NCBI GenBank assembly: GCA_028717765.1
Contig: JAQUNE010000046.1
Coordinates: forward strand, 1-9,159
DNA from: Candidatus Omnitrophota bacterium
Lineage (GTDB): Bacteria; Omnitrophota; Koll11; Gygaellales; Profunditerraquicolaceae
Direction: 5' to 3'
Length of the DNA: 9,159 nt
Position 1 is the stretch's first letter. Each line of letters opens with the position of its first letter. The notes beneath the pieces are model-generated. The model ran no database searches. It had not been told where the DNA came from and saw only the letters and a list, made by a program, of their open reading frames with translations. Positions 7,082-9,159 of this stretch are shown piece after piece. The position numbers were made by a program, and so were the translations under genes.

Positions 7082-8286
7082 GGTCTTAACTTTATTCTAT
7101 CTCCAACCTGGATCTTTTCAGTTTCTCTCTGAATATCGCATGCAGAAATTGATTTACGTGTTTCAATAATTTCAACTAAGCCAATTGACCTATTATCCTT
7201 ATTATATACCTGAAAAACATCTCCCACTCTCACACTTGATTCTTCTCCCATATCAATAATTACAAAGTTATTATCCCGGTTTACGGCGGCGATTTTACCT
7301 TCTTTAAGGGGGATCCCCGCAGAAGAAGTAGAACTTACTTTATTTGAACCCAAGGCACTAGGGGTTTCTGAAACAGGCCTCACCACTATGGGGGACAATT
7401 CAACCGGTTCCTCTTTATTACTAATCTCGCTGGTGGTTTTACTCATTTTTTCCAGTTGCATCATTTTATCTTTTAAAAGCACGTCCATCTCGCCAAATCT
7501 AGATTCTAGGCTCTTATTTTTATCCTGCGCATCTGCTAATTTTCTTTCTAAGCTTACTTTCCGGTCATTTAAATTCTTTAATTGCCTGCGTAACATCGTA
7601 TTTTCATTCTTAATGGTTTTAAAAGAGTCCTGGATCTGCAGTTTATCGTTCTTCTCGCCCACTAGTTCCAAGGCAATACTATCCATCATCTTTTTATTAT
7701 ACTCAAGCTGTTTCTGGGCAAATTCATATTGGCGGCCGAGATCCTGTTTTTCCCGGCTTAAGTTAGCTACTTCTAATTCCAGGGAATTCTTTTCTTTTTG
7801 CAGTTGTTCATTGTTTATCTGCGCGGTTTTTAATTCACTGCGCACAGTATCCAGCTGCCATTCGATATCTTTTTTCTGCTTGAGGACCCCTGCCCAGTAT
7901 GTATCACTAACCAAGGGGTTGCTAGACTGCTGCATTGTAGTTGAAGTTGGTTGCTGGCCTTGGGCCTCTTTTTTCTTTATCGCTGCTAACTGATCAACTA
8001 ATGTCTGGCGCGCCTTATCTACTAACTCATATTTTTTCTGGATCTCTTCTTTATCCTTGGAGAGCTGCTCAACTCCCTGGTTTAACGAGGTAAGCTGCTT
8101 TTGATATTGAGCAAATTTTTGTTTATTTGCTTCAACTTCTTTGGTTAAAGAAGATTTTTCATCCTCTAGGCTGGTTTTAGCGCGAAGTATTTCTTGTTTC
8201 GAGGTAATAGTAAGGATATTAAGAGCAAAGCTCACAATTAATACCAAGATGAGCCCAATAATAATAAATTTTATTTTTTGCTCCAT
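7078..8286 (-). CDS. Membrane-anchored coiled-coil protein with C-terminal beta-rich domain, function unknown
   Basis: I do not recognise a named family for this 402-residue protein. It has one hydrophobic N-terminal segment (about 6-28, IKFIIIGLILVLIVSFALNI) after a short charged start, with no cleavage site evident, so it is probably a signal anchor. Two long Lys/Glu/Gln-rich heptad regions follow (about 30-108 and 131-285), broken by a Ser/Thr/Gln/Pro linker (109-128). A Pro/Ser/Thr-rich linker (292-326) leads to a compact C-terminal domain (about 327-402) with beta-like segments KIAAVNRDNNFVIIDMG, RVGDVFQVY, SIGLVEIIETR and IQVGDRIKL. The layout of membrane anchor, coiled coil and small beta domain loosely resembles envelope scaffold proteins such as MreC, but no homology is claimed. 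The start lies 13 nt after the ROK gene; its stop overlaps the lacI-family start (ATGA). A structural or envelope role is inferred from architecture only. Confidence 0.85.
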   Translation of the reverse strand: MEQKIKFIIIGLILVLIVSFALNILTITSKQEILRAKTSLEDEKSSLTKEVEANKQKFAQYQKQLTSLNQGVEQLSKDKEEIQKKYELVDKARQTLVDQLAAIKKKEAQGQQPTSTTMQQSSNPLVSDTYWAGVLKQKKDIEWQLDTVRSELKTAQINNEQLQKEKNSLELEVANLSREKQDLGRQYEFAQKQLEYNKKMMDSIALELVGEKNDKLQIQDSFKTIKNENTMLRRQLKNLNDRKVSLERKLADAQDKNKSLESRFGEMDVLLKDKMMQLEKMSKTTSEISNKEEPVELSPIVVRPVSETPSALGSNKVSSTSSAGIPLKEGKIAAVNRDNNFVIIDMGEESSVRVGDVFQVYNKDNRSIGLVEIIETRKSISACDIQRETEKIQVGDRIKLRP

Positions 8287-8299
8287 CGGCTTTAAAGCC

Positions 8300-9159
8300 T
8301 TAAGAAAGGGCGAACGTCCTCTGCATTACGAGGCTAGCTGCTCCCAGCGCCACGGCATTTTCCCTAAGCTGGGAATAAATAATTTTTAAATTCTCCGTTA
8401 CTTCCCTGAAAGCCCAATCTTTTACGGTCAGAATAGTTTTATTGAGAAACTCATCCCCTGCTTCTTCAAATCCACCGCCGATGATGACAATTTGAGGATT
8501 AAAGAGGTTCACTAAAGAGGCGATTTTGATCCCCAGCCTGCGTGCGGCCAAGTCAAGGGCTTTTGTGGCAATCGGATCTTTTGCCCTGGCGGCAATAAAG
8601 ACACTTTTTAAATCCACATTATTAATATTGCTGGAAGTCAATTTAAAAAATTTTTCCGCTGCTTGTTGGTCCTGCGATAAAAGTGATTTCGTATCATCAA
8701 TAATTCCTAAGTCAATTTCCCAGCGCTTCAAGAAACAATCTTTTCCCACTTCACATTTAAAAGCATCCTGCTCTTTATAATTATATACCGAAACCTCACC
8801 GGCAAAACCATCTGTTCCGTTATAAATTTCGCCGTTCACCATGATACCGCAGCCAACTCCGGAAAACATATAAAGAATATTTTTATACTCGCGTTTTAAA
8901 TCCAGCCAATGCTCGCCGAAACAGGCGGAGGTAGCATCATTTTCAATCAGCGTCGGCAAATTGAATTCTCGCTCGATCAGATTCTTAAAAGGCATATCCA
9001 CGGAGGCATAGGCATAATAATGGTCCATTTTTTGCGGCCAATGGATAGAACCATCCCTCTTATTTACTAATCCGGCGATACCTACGCCGATACCCTTGAT
9101 CTGAGAGGTATATTCTTTAGAACGCCTTAAAATTTCACGCACAATCTCTAAAACACATT
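8300..9159 (-). CDS. ROK-family protein (sugar kinase or transcriptional regulator), 5' part outside window
   Basis: The frame stays open to the right edge. A GTG at 9142-9140 would give 280 residues, but it is an internal Val: upstream codons continue in frame (CVLEI), and the expected N-terminal ATP-binding DxGGT segment, plus any HTH domain, is missing. Numbering from that GTG, visible ROK landmarks are KGIGVGIAG (16-24), IENDATSACFGE (66-77) with catalytic-type Asp69, SGVGCGIMVNGEIYNGTDGFAGE (94-116), and the C-terminal NLFNPQIVIIGGG (212-224). The usual zinc site (His after Gly-Glu-x-Gly, then CxCGxxGCxE) is degenerate. The His position reads EVSV, and the Cys cluster is reduced to CEVGKDCFLK (130-139). 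Without the N-terminus I cannot tell a kinase from a NagC/XylR-type regulator. Its place before a LacI-family regulator suggests a sugar-related operon. Confidence 0.88.
   Translation of the reverse strand, partial: CVLEIVREILRRSKEYTSQIKGIGVGIAGLVNKRDGSIHWPQKMDHYYAYASVDMPFKNLIEREFNLPTLIENDATSACFGEHWLDLKREYKNILYMFSGVGCGIMVNGEIYNGTDGFAGEVSVYNYKEQDAFKCEVGKDCFLKRWEIDLGIIDDTKSLLSQDQQAAEKFFKLTSSNINNVDLKSVFIAARAKDPIATKALDLAARRLGIKIASLVNLFNPQIVIIGGGFEEAGDEFLNKTILTVKDWAFREVTENLKIIYSQLRENAVALGAASLVMQRTFALS

Noticed and set aside
7388..7993. 201-codon open frame on the plus strand
   Set aside because: It lies antisense to the coiled-coil gene; its Ser/Phe/Leu-rich translation is what Lys/Glu-rich codons give on the opposite strand, and no ribosome site or family motif is seen.
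8288..8299. Perfect 12-bp palindrome GGCTTTAAAGCC filling the gap between the ROK stop and the coiled-coil ATG
   Set aside because: About two perfect 12-bp palindromes are expected by chance in a window this size. It has no CG centre typical of LacI operators, and as RNA it would give only a 4-bp stem.
9140..9142. GTG as the start codon of the ROK gene
   Set aside because: The frame stays open upstream to the window edge and the conserved N-terminal ATP-binding segment would be missing, so this GTG is an internal valine codon.
1..9159. Mobile element, phage, defence system, CRISPR array or tRNA gene
   Set aside because: No transposase, integrase, inverted terminal repeats, spaced direct repeats or tRNA-like sequence could be seen. 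The genes are tightly packed and read as chromosomal operons.

Overview
All seven protein genes lie on the minus strand and cover almost the whole window, as in a compact bacterial chromosome. Base composition looks moderate to AT-leaning by eye. No mobile element, RNA gene, CRISPR array or recombination site is visible. A class II (cobalamin-dependent) ribonucleotide reductase, an archaeal-type cofactor-independent phosphoglycerate mutase, a QueG-like Fe-S protein and a membrane-anchored coiled-coil protein together fit an uncultivated anaerobic bacterium. Candidatus Omnitrophota or a related lineage is my best guess, from general resemblance only.

In transcription order (right to left), the first block is ROK-family protein (8300-9159, 5' end outside the window), membrane-anchored coiled-coil protein (7078-8286) and LacI-family repressor (6053-7081). 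The gaps are 13 nt and then a 4-nt ATGA overlap, so this looks like one operon. ROK and LacI proteins both usually sense or handle sugars. The coiled-coil protein between them is the least understood gene here.

A 120-nt gap (5933-6052) separates the two blocks and is the only real intergenic regulatory region. It holds an extended -10/-35 promoter reading into nrdJ. Just upstream of the promoter are two 16-bp NrdR-box-like sites exactly 31 bp apart (three helical turns), the usual layout for NrdR, the repressor of ribonucleotide reductase genes. A strong Shine-Dalgarno precedes nrdJ.

The second block is nrdJ (3638-5932), apgM (2351-3637), mnmG (489-2348) and a QueG-like gene (1-496, 3' end outside the window). 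Junctions are 0 nt, 2 nt and an 8-nt overlap, so it is almost certainly one translationally coupled operon. It joins deoxynucleotide synthesis, lower glycolysis and tRNA wobble-uridine modification, and ends in a QueG-family protein that lacks the catalytic Asp motif of true epoxyqueuosine reductase. The window is mostly housekeeping. The best leads are the putative NrdR regulation of this mixed operon, the divergent QueG-like protein, the ROK protein with a degenerate zinc motif, and the uncharacterised coiled-coil protein.
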